Assembly: GCA_031763025.1 (NCBI GenBank) | Contig: JASSKH010000006.1 | Span: 7,313,691 to 7,377,690, forward strand | Reading direction: 5' to 3' | DNA: 64,000 bases | Origin: Macrocystis pyrifera | Lineage: Eukaryota; Sar; Phaeophyceae; Laminariales; Laminariaceae | Shown: in pieces, positions 13,001 to 27,800 of the stretch | Layout of the letters: each line of letters opens with the position of its first letter | Position numbering within the stretch: position 1 is the stretch's first letter | The notes under the pieces: model-generated | What the model saw: the letters and a program-made list of their open reading frames with translations, nothing else | Databases searched by the model: none | Told to the model about the DNA's origin: nothing | Position numbers and translations under genes: made by a program

Positions 13001-16000
13001 ACTGCAGGCAACCTTCGACGTCTGTGCTGTGACATACTAACCCACTCTGTTCTTTACTCTGCCCGAACCAGTACCTCAACACCAAATACTGCGTGCTCTA
13101 TTGCTGCAGACCCGTCACCCCCCCCCCCGTCCCCGTCCCCTCCCCCGTCCCGGCGTTGTAGGGATACGTGCGAGGGTCTACGGACATACGGCTACGGCCG
13201 TGCATGATGTAAGCACCTCCCCCCCCCCCCTTGAAACCCCGACATGCTCCGTCCCGGCATTGTAGGGATGCGAGGATCTATGGTCATACGACTACGGCCA
13301 CGCGTGAGATCGAGTGCATCTCTCCTATCGAGTACACCCCCCCCCCCGATAATGAGTACACCGCCCCCCGCCCCCCTCCCGACGCCCGCCTGATATCCCT
13401 TCCAAAATACCTGGGTGCTGCCCACGAGAATGGGCGGTCCACCCTCGGCCCTGACAGACACCATCATCTCTTTTGGCACGTGCGGACGGGGTACGCAGCC
13501 GGGCGCCCCTCGTCGACGGCTCCGCAGCAAGTCCACTTTCCTGGGCGGCCCCCGACCCTCGGTGAGGAAGACCTGTTGAAACCATCATTTTGTTGGGTAT
13601 TTAGTATTTAGTTTTTAGTTTTTAGTTTTTAGTTTTTAGCTTTTAGCTTTTAGTTTTGGTTCTTAGGTGATAGTTCTTGTTTCTGTGTTTTGTTTTCGTT
13701 TGCGTGGTTGATTGACGTTGTTGTTTTGTTGCTGCTTTATGCCTGTTTCGTGGTGTGTGTCCGGTGTTTTGTGTCTTCTTTCGTTTTCTTGTTTTTTTGT
13801 GTTCGTGTGCGAGTATGTGCTTGCTTTCGTGTTTTTATGCTTGTGTTCCGTGTGTACATTTCACGTTTGTGTTCGTGTTTTGTCTTGGTGTTTGCTTTTT
13901 GTTGTTGTTGCTGTCTTTTGTTTTCGTTTTGTTTCGTTTCGTTTTCGTTTGTTTTTTTTGTGGGGGAGAAGGGCAGAGAGGGAAGGAGGAGGAGAGGGGG
14001 GGGGGGGGGCGTGTACTCGATAAGAGAGATGTACTCGATCTCATGCATGGCCGTAGTCGTATAACCATAGACCCTCGCATCCCTACAATGCCGGGACGGA
14101 GCGTGTCGGGTTTTCACCGACCAGGCAGACATTGCTTGCACCAAGCGCGAAGCGCCGTGAGGTGTCCGGCGAGTCGCATGAAGGGCGAGCTGCATCCTAC
14201 TAAGAACCGCTTGTGAGGCGGACTTTCATGCATATGGATGACAGCTTTAATGAGTTAGTTTAATTTCCGGTGTGGCCACTTCCAGAGACAGCAATGGGAG
14301 TACTATGTAACTGCCTCTTGGGTACCTTACCTTGAACACTACGTGATACGATCAATTCCCTTGTGCAGAGTAAAGGTTATTTAAGTCGCACAAATGATCT
14401 AACTAGACGACCAGCTGTGGGCGACCGCCAAAAAACAAACAAAAACAAAAAAACGGTACCCTGGATGTCTAGCTCACGTAGTGAGCGGCATGTTTTACAG
14501 TGTCGTTGCCAACCGACGCCAACCGAACCCATATATATAAATGGGGGGGGGGGGGGGGGGGGAGAAGCACGAGACGCGCGCGAATGTAGTGCTATCTTTC
14601 TGGGCTTGGATGGGGCCTTGCCAGTTAAGTGGGCGACACTATGTTTAAGTTTTTTTGTTGTTTTCCTCCAGAACTACGGAGAGCTACAGAAATGTGATCA
14701 CGGGCTACGCTGAGGCGAATAAAAGAGAGAACAACAACAACAGCAGCAGCAACAACAACAACAAACACCTGTACAAGAAGGGGCACACATGCACGGCGGT
14801 ATGTAAGACACTCGAAAGGACGCATCCGGTATGGATTATCCAACATGGCGGCATTGCTTTCGACAGCCAAAATTGTTCCTGGAATAAAGGCCACGCACAC
14901 TCGAAACTAAAATAGCCAAGAACGCCTCCAACTCTTCCTGTGCTCGAGTGACCAATCAACACCAACCGCCTCTCACCCGGCGGCAGATGCCCTTGAAGAA
15001 GCGCGTTCCGTGGCAATGAAACTCCCGATTTCGCCCTCGTCAGAGCCATGGAACCTATGTTGAGATCGAAAAAAAACGGCAGTTCAGTGTGTGTTTGTGT
15101 CCGTGCTGATTCTTCATCGCAGAAAGATACACTTTCTGTGGCCATACACTATCTCACCTGTCCCTCCACCCCGCCCCCCAATCTCCTACCCCGTACTCCT
15201 ACCGCCACTACCACCACCCTTCCCTCCCTCAACCCCCTGCCCCACTCCCCCTGCTCCTCCCAACCACCCCACTCCATGACCTCAGTACATCCCTCCTCGA
15301 CATAAGCACACACTCCCTCCGTTTCCCCCTCCTCTCTCTCTCCCCTCCTCCTCCCCCCCATTGTCCCCGCCTGGCCGGTGAAAACCCGACGTGCTCCGTC
15401 CGGGCATTGTAGGGACGTGAGGGTCTATGGTCATACGACTACGGCCATGCATGATATCGAGCACAACCCCCCCCCCCCCCCCCCCCCCGTCCCACTCTCC
15501 CGCTCTCCTCGCGGAACCGAACCTGCAAGAGTCCCACGCGTTGTCCTCCGGAGCGAAGTGCTGTCCGCAGGCCTGGCAGGGCTCCGTGGTCTCCAGGCAC
15601 GGCGTCAGCACCCACCGGGCGTCGTTGTTGACGGCAACGGCAGAAGAAGAGGACTTGGAGGACTTGTGCTTGCGTTTCGCTTCTTTTCCGGCGTGGGCGA
15701 GGTTTCTGACCCAGAGACGCTCGACCTGGAACAGAACGTTCTGAATCGTGACGCCGGACTGGAGTGGAGAGAAGAGGGAAGAGAGGGGAGGGGAGGGGGG
15801 GAGCGGAGGGGGAAGGGCCAACGCAAGGTTGTATAATAAATGATGAGGGGGGGGGCTGTACTCAGTGGGGGGGAAACTGCGGGAAGGGGGCATGAAAGGT
15901 CAATGTCACATACATATATAGGTGTGGGGATGGGGACGAGGGGGGGGGGGTGTACTCGATTTCATGCATGGCCGCAGTCGTATGACCATAGACCCTCGCA

Positions 16001-16780
16001 TCCCCACAACGCCGGGACGGAGCACGTCGGGGTTTCACCGATCAGGCAGACATTTGCTTGCACCAAGCGCGAAGCACCGTGGGGTGTTCGGCGAGTCGCA
16101 TTAAGGGTCATCGTACTAAGAACCATTTGTGAGGCGGACTTGCATATGGATGACAGCTTCAATGAGTTGAATTATTTTCCGGTGCAGGCACTTCTAGAGA
16201 CAGCAAGAGGGGTTCTATGTAACTGCCTCGTGGGTGCCTTACCATAAACACTACGTGGTACGTGATACGATCATTCCCACTCGTGCGAAGCAAAGGTTCT
16301 CCGCCCCGCACAAAAATTGATCTATAGCTCGATCGACAGCTGTGACTGGTTGTCTATTGTAGCTCAGGTAGTGAGCGGCATGTTTTACAGTGCCGTTGCC
16401 GAGCGACGCCAGCCCAACCTATACATAATAGGGGGGGCGAGGGGGGGGCGTACTCATTTGTTGCTTGCCTTAGTCATTTGACCATTTACCACGCGTCCCT
16501 TTCGAGACGGGGCATAGGGGGGGGCGGGGGTTATCTTCTGATACATCTATTACGTGGAACTTTCCCCTGCGTAAGTACGTTCATGACTGATGAAATACTC
16601 CAACTTTCATCAACACGCGACACAAACGTTTGCTTGGAACAGCGGACGCCCTTTGTTTCCCGACGGAGAAGCCACCCGCCCCCCGCCCCCACTCCCCCCC
16701 TCCGCCTTTGATGCTGTACGAAAATATTCGCAGCAGTGAATGAAGACTCTACTTGAACGGAGGAGAACTGGCTCTGCAGC

Positions 16781-16815
<35 letters not shown>

Positions 16816-19800
16816 AGCTGGGAATCGGGGTCAAGAAAGCCTTGGTTTGGCCCCAACAATTCTCCCTCGACCCTGCTACCCTCAACCCTGACCCTGAACC
16901 CCCCGATAAATACGGTCGTCGACAATACTACCAGGCAGTACACACGATTTTTATTATGTAGGTTTGCAGAGTCAAACTTGCACGCCCTCGTCAGGTTTGC
17001 AAACATCGCTCGTGGTTATCACCCTTTGGGGATCAACGTTCGAGTCTGCCGTCGACGCCAAGTGTAGAGAGGATTCATGTCTGGAGCACGTACTGTACAC
17101 GTACGGCAGTTTGTCCCCGGCTATTACTGGTCTGCCTCTTGAGCAGTGTACGCTGCTCGCGTGGGTTGGTTTGCTCAGAGACAGAAAACAAAAACAACAA
17201 CAAAAACACCACAATCCGGGCACGGAGGAGACCACTATCACGGGGGACCATAGTAAATAGGACCTACGGTACACACAAAAAACTATATATTTCCTTATTT
17301 TTACTAACAATATTTGGTCCTATTTACTATGCCCCCCCGCAGCAATAGACCAAAACCGATAAACGGCTCGAAAGAACATCCTCTCGCTCGAAACCCCTGT
17401 TTTTCTCCCATGTCAAGATATGCCCCCCAAGCACGTACAAAAGCACGCTCCACTTACCTATACTCGGGTCGCTACCGGATCTTTCAAGGTACTGTATTCC
17501 AAGGGAAAATGCGATAGCAGCACTCACCGACGGTCTACGGCGAGGAGCGATCCACAGCACGGGTACGTGGGCACCGCAGGAAACATGTGCTACTACAGTA
17601 ACAGATCATTGACATGCAGGTAGTATGGGTCCCACCCGGCAGAAAAGAGCTGCAATTGATCATACAAGGTCGGGAGCAGATGATCTATCTGCCTTGAGGG
17701 GGCTAGATCATGAACTGTGGGAACAGGCGATTTTTCTGTCCGACGCGATGAAAGGTGTTCATGCGTGGACAAAACGTTCCTTTACGTTTAGGCGCAGGGT
17801 GGGATAGAATCATCGTCAGTGGCCTGCCCCGTTTCTAAGAACTAAAAAGACACACACGTACGTGCACCACAGGCGTCCCGGTTTATACCCCTGCTTTAAC
17901 TACAGGTAGAAAACAGAAAAAACGAAAACATGTCGGTCGGTCCGTCGGTTGGTCGGCCGGTCGGTCGGTCGGCGTACACCATGCACCCCGGTTATACCCC
18001 GGTTTATACCTCTACTTGAACTACAGACAGAAAAACAGAAAAAAAAAACATGTCGGTCGGTCGGTCGAATGTGTGTGTGTTTGTGTTTTCTGTGCCTGGC
18101 AGAAAGATACACAGCCCAGTATAGATATTGCATTTCTGCTTCTGTTTCTTTTTTTTTTTTTTTTTTCCATTTTTTGTTTCTCCATGTTCTCTGCTTCTTT
18201 TTCGCACCTGCGGTCCGCCTTGGGCCAGGTAGTTGTGGGTGGACGAGAGCCCGGTGAGTCCAACTTCCATGTGGTCCGAGCGCCCTGCCGCCTATGTCGA
18301 TCGGAAAGAAAAACAAAAACAAAAACAAAAACATCGGTCGATCGGAGACAGAGAAAGAGGAAGCGATGAAAAATGATAGATACCCTGGTGGATCGGAAAA
18401 CCACCGATCGGAAAACCACCGATCGGAAAAAGCGTTCCGTTGGAAAGAAAGTTCGATAGATATAAAAAAAAGTCGATAGATATACAAAGATCGATACGTA
18501 GATCGGGAACAAAGTAGTCGTCGGAAAAAAATGGATAGATCGGAAAGGAGGACTGATAGGATAAAGATAGATCGGAGATTGAGATCGATACGAATAAGCT
18601 GCAAAAAGGAAGTAAGAACAATGGTTGACTACGGTCCCGTAACGCCCCCCGCCACCCCCCCCCCTACCTCCTACCACCCCCCCCCCCCCCCCCCCCCCAC
18701 CTACATATTATATACAGGCTGGGTTGGTGTCTGTTGGCAACGACACGGTAAAACATGACGCTCACTACTCGACCTACAGCAGACAACCAGGGTACTGTTT
18801 TTTTTGTTTTTGGCGGTCGGTCACAGCTGGCGATCGAGCTATAGATCATTTCTGCGGGGTGGAGAACCGTTTTCTCCGCACCAAAAGGGAATGACCATGT
18901 CACGTAGTGTTTCTGGTAAAAGGTACCCACGAGGCAGTTCCATAGTGCCCCCATCGCTGTCTCTGGACGTGCCCACTCCGGAAAATAATTCAGCTCATTG
19001 AAGCTGTCGTGCATGTGCAAGTCCGTCGCCTCACAAGCGGTTCTTAGCGGGATACAGCTCACCCTTCACGCGACTCGTCGAACACTTCACGGCGCTTCGC
19101 GCTTGGTGCAAGCAATGTCTGCCTAGTTGGTGAAAATTCGACGTGCTCCGCCCCGGCATTGTAGGGATGTGAGGGTCTATGGTCATACGAATACGACCAT
19201 GCATGATAATGAGTACAGCCCCCACCTTCCCCCTATATTATTTACCTGGTATTTATAAGTTGGGTTGGGCGTCGGTTGGCGACGACGCTGTAAAACACGC
19301 CTCTCACTGCAGCTAGGGTACTTTTTTTTTCGGCGGTTACCACGGCTTGCGGTCGAGTTAGGTCATTTTTGTGCGGGGAGAACCTTTACTCCGCACAAGG
19401 GGGATGATCGCATCACGTAGTGTGTACATAGTGAGGCACCATGAGGCAGTTACATAGTACACCCATTGCTGTCTCTGGAAGTGGCCACACCAGAAATTAA
19501 ATCAATTCATTGATGCTGTCATCCATATGCAAGAAAATCCGCCTCTAAAGCGGTTCTTAGTAGGATGCAGCTCTTCATGCGACTCGCTCAACACCTCACG
19601 GCGCTTCGCGCTTGGTGCAAGCAATGTCTGCCTGGTCGGTGAAAACCCGACGTGCTCCGTCCCGACATTGCAGGGATGCGACGGTCTATGGTCATACGAC
19701 TACGACCATGCATGATAATGAGTACACTCCCCCCCCTCCCCCCCCCCAACCCACTCCCCAACCCACCTTCTTCTGATCGCCTCGAGGCCCCATGGGAAGC

Positions 19801-22800
19801 CTCCAGGTGCATTTCCCAATCCTGTACTCAATGCGGGTAAGCTCTCGTGGAGCAGCAGAAGGCGCCGTTTCTGTTCCCGCTCTGCCGTGAGGAGGGGTCG
19901 AGGACGAGGCGGTAGGACCCGGGGAGGGGTTGGCTCCGGCGTGTCCCCCGGCTGCCAACACTCGGAGCGTTTCCTCGACGATCTCCTTGAGGTGCTCCCT
20001 GCGTGAGGCGGGATCGGGTTGGGTTGGATTGGGTTGCTTGTAGTTCCAAAACAAGTTTTGAAAAGTGATGGGGCGACGGGGCGGGAATTGTTAGATCCGA
20101 TTTTGTTCTTGGGAGGAGAGGTCGCAGTGTGGAGTTCCTTCATGTGTTCATTCTCGCGGGTGTGTGTATGTGGGGGGGGTAGGGCGCATGTCCCCGCTAC
20201 CGTAATTACAAGTCTCGTCGAAAATCCTCTCCACGGATGGCATGCTATGGCCGAAACTGTTGACGTTTACTGGCACAATCTACTGTACCCCCCCCCCGCA
20301 TCGCTCTTGACCCCCCGCGCCCAGTTCCACCGACCAAGCTGTGGGCGGCTTCTACCGATGTACTGGTAGTGTGAACAGTGTATAGTCAACAAATCCCGAG
20401 ATCGAGATCGGAGCAAGCCAACAATCAAGCAGCTAGTATGCATAGCTAGAAAGCAAGCTAGCTACCTTGACAAGCCATGCTGAAGCAAAGGATGCAAGCG
20501 AAACCCGAACGAAACAAAGCGTATTAGCAACCAACCAACACACAGTCAGCCAATCAACTAACCAAACAAACAACCAAGAAAGAATAAGACTGACCGGTCG
20601 TTCTTAATTCGTATGTTGTAGTCCCTGCTCCTGTTTCCCCGCGAGTCTCTGTACACCGCTTCCTCGCCCAGGACCTTGGGTGGGGGTGGGGGGTAAGGAG
20701 GAAGGTTAGGGGTGGAGTAGGGGATAGGCGGGGTTGGAGGCAACACTTGTAGGAGAGTAGGAGGAGGCTGAGGGCAGGGGGGGGGGGCAGAGGGAAGGAT
20801 AAGGGGAGGGAGGGGGGAGAGGGGGGGAGAGGGGGGACGAGGGGTTTAAGGAGAGGCAGGGGGAGAGTGGCAGTGAGGAAGCGGGGCGGGCCGGAGGCGG
20901 GGGGGTCTTGACGGGAAGGGTAGGTGGAGTGGAGGGACAGAAAGGAAGAAGAAAACAGAGATGCTTTAAAGGAAAAAACAAAAACAAAACAGAGATCTCC
21001 TGTCCCACTGCACAACAAAGCACAAAGTGTCCCGCAAGCGTTTCGGTTTTCTCAACACGAAAACAACGAGGTGCGAAAACAATCGCGACTGGCACTGCTC
21101 AGCGAGGTGGACCCAACAAAACAAAAAGCAGAACGCTTGAGACGTGTTCAAGAGGCCTTACGTAGCGGGCTGTATACTCCGGCCCCCTAGGGCAAAAAAA
21201 AAAACTGGCTGCTTAGTAAAATACCTCAGGTATTTACCCGGGCACCCTTCTTGAGTACCACTACTGTATGTTCCGATTGATAGGGACCGTTTGGATAACA
21301 TATTGATGCACGATAGGTCCTTGTATATCGGGATATAGTGGTATGCCACTATGGACGGAAATATAAGGGGTGTTGGGGTGCTAATGTGAAGATCACAAGG
21401 TCCGTACGTTTCCGTCGAAAGCGCTGAACCCATCGTTGAAATGGTTGCCGTCGACGACGACAGAAGCCGAAGCCAAACAAAGCAAAACAAAACGAAGGCA
21501 CAGGCTGGGCACAAAAAACAACTACAGCAGCACAGCAGTTTTATTCTTTTCGCCGTGCAATTGAACAGTGCACCGCACCAAAAGGGGCGGAGGGTGGCAT
21601 CGCACCAAAGGCAAATAAATATATACACGCATATATAAATAAATATACACCTGGTTTGTACGTACGTACTTGGAAAATGAAAAAAAAAAAACATCGAAAA
21701 TACTTACTTCATACATAGAAAATACTTACCTCATGCTTAAGGGGCAGGACTGGAACTGGTGGAGAAAGGACAGCACGCATGCTGCGATAGGGGTGCACCA
21801 AACTATGTATGTATATATGTATGCATGTATGTATGTAGGTATGTATGTATGTGTGTATTAATGTATGTACCAGGTACCAATCTCTCCCGAACTGCATGGA
21901 ACGTTTGTAATTAATGTCAACATACAACCGGTGGTGCTTATTTTTTCGGACAGAGTGTCATGTTTTTAGGGTTCCTCACTCGAGAAAGTCTATATACACC
22001 TCACCGAAAAATGCACCTTGAGCAACCGTGAAAAGTGCAGCCCTAATACCCATTTTGTGGGACTGCAGTCCCGTTTCGGGGACAAACCACACTAATTCCA
22101 GGTAGTTATTCCTCGAAACGGGACTGCAGTCCTTAAAAAGTTAAAAACAATACCGGAGGGCCTACTTACTCGCAGCAGGCAAACGACGAATACCGTAAAA
22201 AAGGCGTTGAGATCGATTGGACAACAGGGGGGGGGGGGGGGGAGGGTGCGATCGCTTTTCAGCGCTCCAGATTTTTTTTTCAGAACGAGAAGGATTTTTT
22301 TTTGCTTCCACCATAATACCGAAAAACAAGGTGTTTTTCGAGAAGGTTTTTTTTTTTCAGAAATGTGTTTTTTTTTTCGGAAATGTGTTATTTTTCGGAC
22401 AATATCTAATCGAGAGAGACACAGAGAGAGAGCCTTGAGACGATTATGTACAACGCACGACTTTATTGATTACACTTTTTACCGTTGTCGAGAGATGGTA
22501 TCGAGCGCTGAAAACGATCGCAACCCCTGTGCAAACTCAACGGCTCTTTTACGGTAAACGACGTATTGTCTACCTGTAAAACTCAAAAGCTATTTCCAAC
22601 GATACTATCACGGGGGACCATAGTAAATAGGACCTACGGTACCTACAAAAAACTATTTATTTACCTATTTTTTCTAACAATATTTGGTCCTATTTACTGT
22701 GGTCCCCCGTAATAGGTAGTTCCTCGGGGCTACGGTGGAGGGGGGGTCATAATTCTTCCAAGAGAGGGGTGGCGTGCGCTGTCGCACCTGTTTGACCTCT

Positions 22801-23729
22801 CGAAACTAAACGCGCATTTCTCCAAAAATAAACGAAAAATGGGTACTAATGTACGATATTATAACGGGGGACCATAGTAAACAGGACTAAATATTGTTAG
22901 TAAAAAAAACGGAAATATATACCTGGTAGGTTTTTTCGTGTGTACCGTAGGTCCTATTTACTCTGGTCCCCCGTAATAATAGCTCTGAAGTGTGTCCGTG
23001 CCAAGCCGTTTGACCTCGCTTACTTCTTTTGGGACGAATTACTCAGAAGTTGACTGATTTGTTACCACAGCGGTCCTAAAAGGGTCAACTCTGCAGTGCC
23101 GCCGCGCTGGACACGTACCTAAATCCGACTCCAACTCCAAGCATGTGTTTCGTTGTCTCCACTGTGGGAGTGTGCTCCCGAAAGGGACTGAATGCACACC
23201 TCTTCTCTCAAAACCGATAGCTCTTAAACCGCGGCCCACCGCGTCACACCTCTGTCGTAGATAGAGCTTTCGTCACTATGTCACCGTGTTAAGCGAGAAG
23301 CCCAGACCCCCCCCCCCCCCTCCCCCCCACCTTCTCGCTGTCGATACACCCCTCCAATCTTCTCTGCCGCTTCCGCCTCATGACCTTGCTGCGGAGCTCG
23401 GAAGGAGGTGGCGCTAGCAGCAAATTCTTCACCACATCCAGCACCGCAAAGAACTGTTAGACACAAGCGCACAAGCGGCACCGGGGGACGGCGCCGGGGG
23501 GAAGCGAGAGGGCGGGGGAGGGGGGGGGGGGTGGGGGTGGAAGAGGACGAGGGTCGAGTTTTTTTTTTTGGGGGGGGGAGGGCTGTACACTCGTCAAATG
23601 GTCGGGTGTGTGTTCGCTCGGTGGGATAAGGTTCAGGTTGACAGCAGGGTCCTGTTTCGCTAGAGAGCCGGAAAAAAAAAAACTAACGCGAATGCGTGGA
23701 CAGGTATGTACCGAACCACGAAACTAACT

Positions 23730-23766
<37 letters not shown>

Positions 23767-24780
23767 GAACCACCACCACCACAACGACAACGGCTACAAC
23801 AACAAAAAAGCTATTACGGGGGTCCATAGTTAACAGGACCTATGGTGTACATAAAAATATATGTATTTGCCTATTTTTAGTAACAAAATTTGGTCCCGTT
23901 AACTATGGACCCCAGTAATAGTAAACCGACCGAACTGAACGCCAAGGAAAAGGTTCTCGCCCCAGTAGTCAGTCTCACCTGGCGCGAGGTGAGGTCGGAA
24001 AACAACTCCGGCACATCCAACCTCAGCCTATTCACCGGCAGTCGCATACACCTCCTCACCCCGACATCCAAAACGCCTCCACCGCTACCACTACCACCGC
24101 CACCAACACTGCGACTCTTGCCGCTACGCCTTCCAGCCTCTGCCATCTCAGCTCGGCGCAGGCATTCCGCTGACTCGCGGGCGGATAGCGTCTTGTGGAA
24201 GATGTAGAGCGCGTGCACCGAGAAATTACGCATCACCTGCACGTCAGGGGTAGGTAGCCCCAGGGGTCGGAGGTAGTAGGGGTACATAGCAGGGGCAGAG
24301 CAGGGTAAGGAACAACATGCCTCATAGGGGTGTGGCCTTATTCTGTCGTCTCGCTCCCCGAGACACAAAGAAGGTGTAGCACGGTTGGCATGGGTAGCAG
24401 GGGGGGGGGTTCAGTGTCTAGTCCGGGAGAAATACAGAAACCGAGCCCCGAGGCTGCTGCGGGGGAAAGGGGGGGGCGGGCGGGGTGTACTCGATAGGAG
24501 AGATGTACTCGATCTCATGCATGGCCGTAGTCGTGGGGGGGGAGGTCGACGGTAAGTTTTGCATATACTATAAAGGCAGGGTCAGCGGGGGCAACAGACC
24601 AACAGGAGGGAGTTACCAGGCCCAGCAGAGGTTGCACGAGTACTAGAAGAGGTAACAGACAACAAATCTCACCTCGTCCCCGCAGGCCCTGCTGGCGGGT
24701 TCAGATGACGACATCTTCTCTCTGCTTGCTGCTGCTGCTGCTGCTGCCTCTTACCCCGCCTCCCGCCGTCGTCAAGGCTA

Positions 24781-24812
<32 letters not shown>

Positions 24813-27800
24813 ACCCTTTCCCCTGGAAGCCGCACTCATCGGCGAGGGTGAAGGCGTTATCTCATAGGGCGCGAAGAAGCGTTTAGGGCTTGCCGCTCGC
24901 CCCCCCGTCGCGGTCGCCGCGGCCGTCGCTGGGGTTCGCCCCCTGGTCACCGGGGGCGGCGGGACCCCGGAGGCATCGTTGCCGCCTGCACCCGATGGAG
25001 ATGTCGTAGTCGTTGTAAAGAGCGGATTGCATTCCACCCACCTGTAGTTACCGTCGTGGGAGCGGGAGGGGAGGGGGTGGGAAGGGGACGGGAGGAAGGG
25101 GGGGAGGGGAGGAAAAGGGACGGGAGGAAGGGGGGGAGGGGAGGGAAGGGGACGGGAGGAAGGGAGGGAGGGGGGAGGGAGGGGCATTGGGAGTTGGCCT
25201 TAAGGATCTCAAGGGTTGGAGTAGAAGGGTAGATTGACAGCGCTCGCTGGGCTTAGTCCTTCCGCGACAGAGAAGGTAATGAGAGAGAAAGGGAGGGAGG
25301 GAAGAAGGAGGGAGGGGGCAGAGGTACTGCGTTACGTTTCCCGCACCAACACCACAAGAGTGTATTATTGCTATTACGGAGGACCATATTTAATAGGACC
25401 CATGGTACACCCAAACACCCATATACTTCCATATTTTTACTGACAATATTTGGTCCTATATGGCTATATATGGCGCCCCGTAATATTTTGTTGTTCGAAG
25501 GGGTGCTTGACACGCTTTCATGGAGTTGAAAAAAGTAATGATTAGAATAAAAAGAAATTGATGTTGAAGATATAACGTAAAACTATAAACCATCGTGAAG
25601 TGGTGCTTTTCTTGCAGCAGATGTGTGTGTCGCCGTGCGTAAAAGAACGTACCGATAGAATATTCTATTAATAGGGTGTTGAATAACGAGCCACGGAAGG
25701 GCAGGGTCACTCCTTCCTCGCTTCATGCTGCAGTTTCGCTACGTCATTTGTGAAAAAGAAAAAGTTTCCTTTCTTTGTGGTGCCAATTTTGACGAAACAC
25801 AAACTTCCGGAAGCGACCCCAACTGGCCCGACCTATCTCCACCTACGGAGAGGTCTGTGGGGGGGCTATACATGCCACCAGCAGACCCTACACAGTCGTC
25901 GCAACACAAGAAAGCAAAAACACAAGCGTTTGTTTCATCGTGTCGCCAGCACCGGCGGGAAGAAATTTCCTGGAAAGTTATACCTATCAACGCCGTCGGC
26001 GGCAGTTGGAACCGAGAACACTCTGGCTTCCTTGAGCTTGATCTTAATTTCCTTACGCCTCAGGAGATTGTAGAAACCCTGCGGTGTTCATCGGTATCGC
26101 GAGGCGGGAAGGGAGCGGAGGGTGGGGGGCGGGAGAGTGGGGTGTGTTTTCCTTTATTGATATTTCTCGGCGTAGTAGGTGGGCTGCGTTGGCGATGCAC
26201 ATTTATCGCTGACACACCCAGGTACATACAGCAGTTGGTACAGGTCCACATGTTTGACACGACAATTTTGAGCCGGCTGTTTTTCGCACGGTGAGGCAAC
26301 ATAATGACGCATCTCGTGGGTGATCACGTGCCCAGAGAAACACAATTTTCACGAAGGCGTCGACGATCTTTTTTGTAACTCTGTACCGGTGTGTGTGTTT
26401 CCATGAACAATAGTCGCGAGCGTTTCGCGTCGAGACACACACACAGAGGTTGATGTTGTCGCTGTTGTGCTGTTGTCGTTTTTTGTTGTTTGCTGCTGTT
26501 GTTGTCGCTGACTTTGCTCTTTACCTTCGCACTCAACCGATTGTTACCCCCAGCGATAGCGGCACTAGTTGTACGATTAACAATTCAATTAGATCGTTTT
26601 GAAAAAAAAAAAACGTGAGAGGGTGAAGAGTGTTGCTTACCGCGCGATAAGCGACTGCACGAGGGGCATCGGGCGACACGGCGACTCCCATGCACGTGTT
26701 GTACGTCCTGGCTTCTACGTCCGCCCCTTCGGCGTACAATATCAAAGACGCGTTGTCGCCGATCAGCTTGATCTGCAAAAACACAAAATGTAATTAATCC
26801 GTCGAGCGATCATTTTTTTTTTTTTTTTTTGGGGGGGGGGGGGTAACGGAGAGATGAGACGGGACGGGAGAAGATAGAGATGGAGATTACCCGTATTTCT
26901 TCTAATGCTTTGGTGACAATATGATGCTGTGTTCGAACGACAGATGGGCGGGCAAGCTGGCAGGTAAACAGACTAAGAGACTAAACGACAAACAGACGAA
27001 AGACACATATAGTACTGCTATTACTACCACTACCGCTACTACTACTCTGTAGCTAACGGGGGACCATAGTAAATAGGACCAAATATTGTTAGTAAAAATA
27101 GGGAAAATATATAGACTTTTGTGTGTACCGTAGATCCTATTTACTATGGTACCCCGTAATACCACTATTAATACTACTGCTGTATTGACTAACCTGAGGG
27201 TTGTTGAGGTGCACCTCGTAGTCAATGTTCCTCTTCCCGAGCCCCACCCCCCCCCCACCACCACCCTTGCCCCCCCCCGCGGCCGCTCTTCCCGCCCCCG
27301 AAACGCCTACGCTCCCATCGCCCCGAGGGGACGGCATGAACCCCGGGTCCGGAAACCGGTTGGGCGAGAAGGGACTGTCTCTGGGCAGAAGCGGTGAGTT
27401 CCTGTCAGGGCCCCCGTAAAAGGCTGCACCGTGCGAGGCGTTATCCTTAGCGCAAGGGGTGGACGCTTGCGGCGGAAGGTTTTTCATCCTGTATTTTGTG
27501 TATTTGATTACGTTTCATCAAAGTGCGGAGCGGAGACGAAGAGGAGAGGGGGGGGGGGGGGGGGGTGTGCTCATGTCGGGGGCTCACTATAGTGTTGTCG
27601 GGGGTTGCGGAGGCTCGGAGGGTCGGGGGGGAGGGGTTGGGGGATCACGCGTGGGAACGCCGAACTACGGAGACTTAAGTCATGAGCTAAAAAGCAGCAA
27701 CAACAGCAGTAACAGAACCACGATCACCGCAACATTAACAAGAACATTAACAGCAACAAACAAAAACTGCAACAACATAAGTTAACAACGAGGGCGCGAA

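Larger units (their letters stand above)
20675..23978. other. Intron 26/27
   Basis: 3.3 kb with G-rich DNA near the exon 27 acceptor and several MITEs (listed). A GTAT microsatellite lies at 21,805-21,860 and a CAA array at 23,728-23,765. A plus-strand frame at 21,060-21,190 looks somewhat protein-like but is unsupported. Confidence 0.55.
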
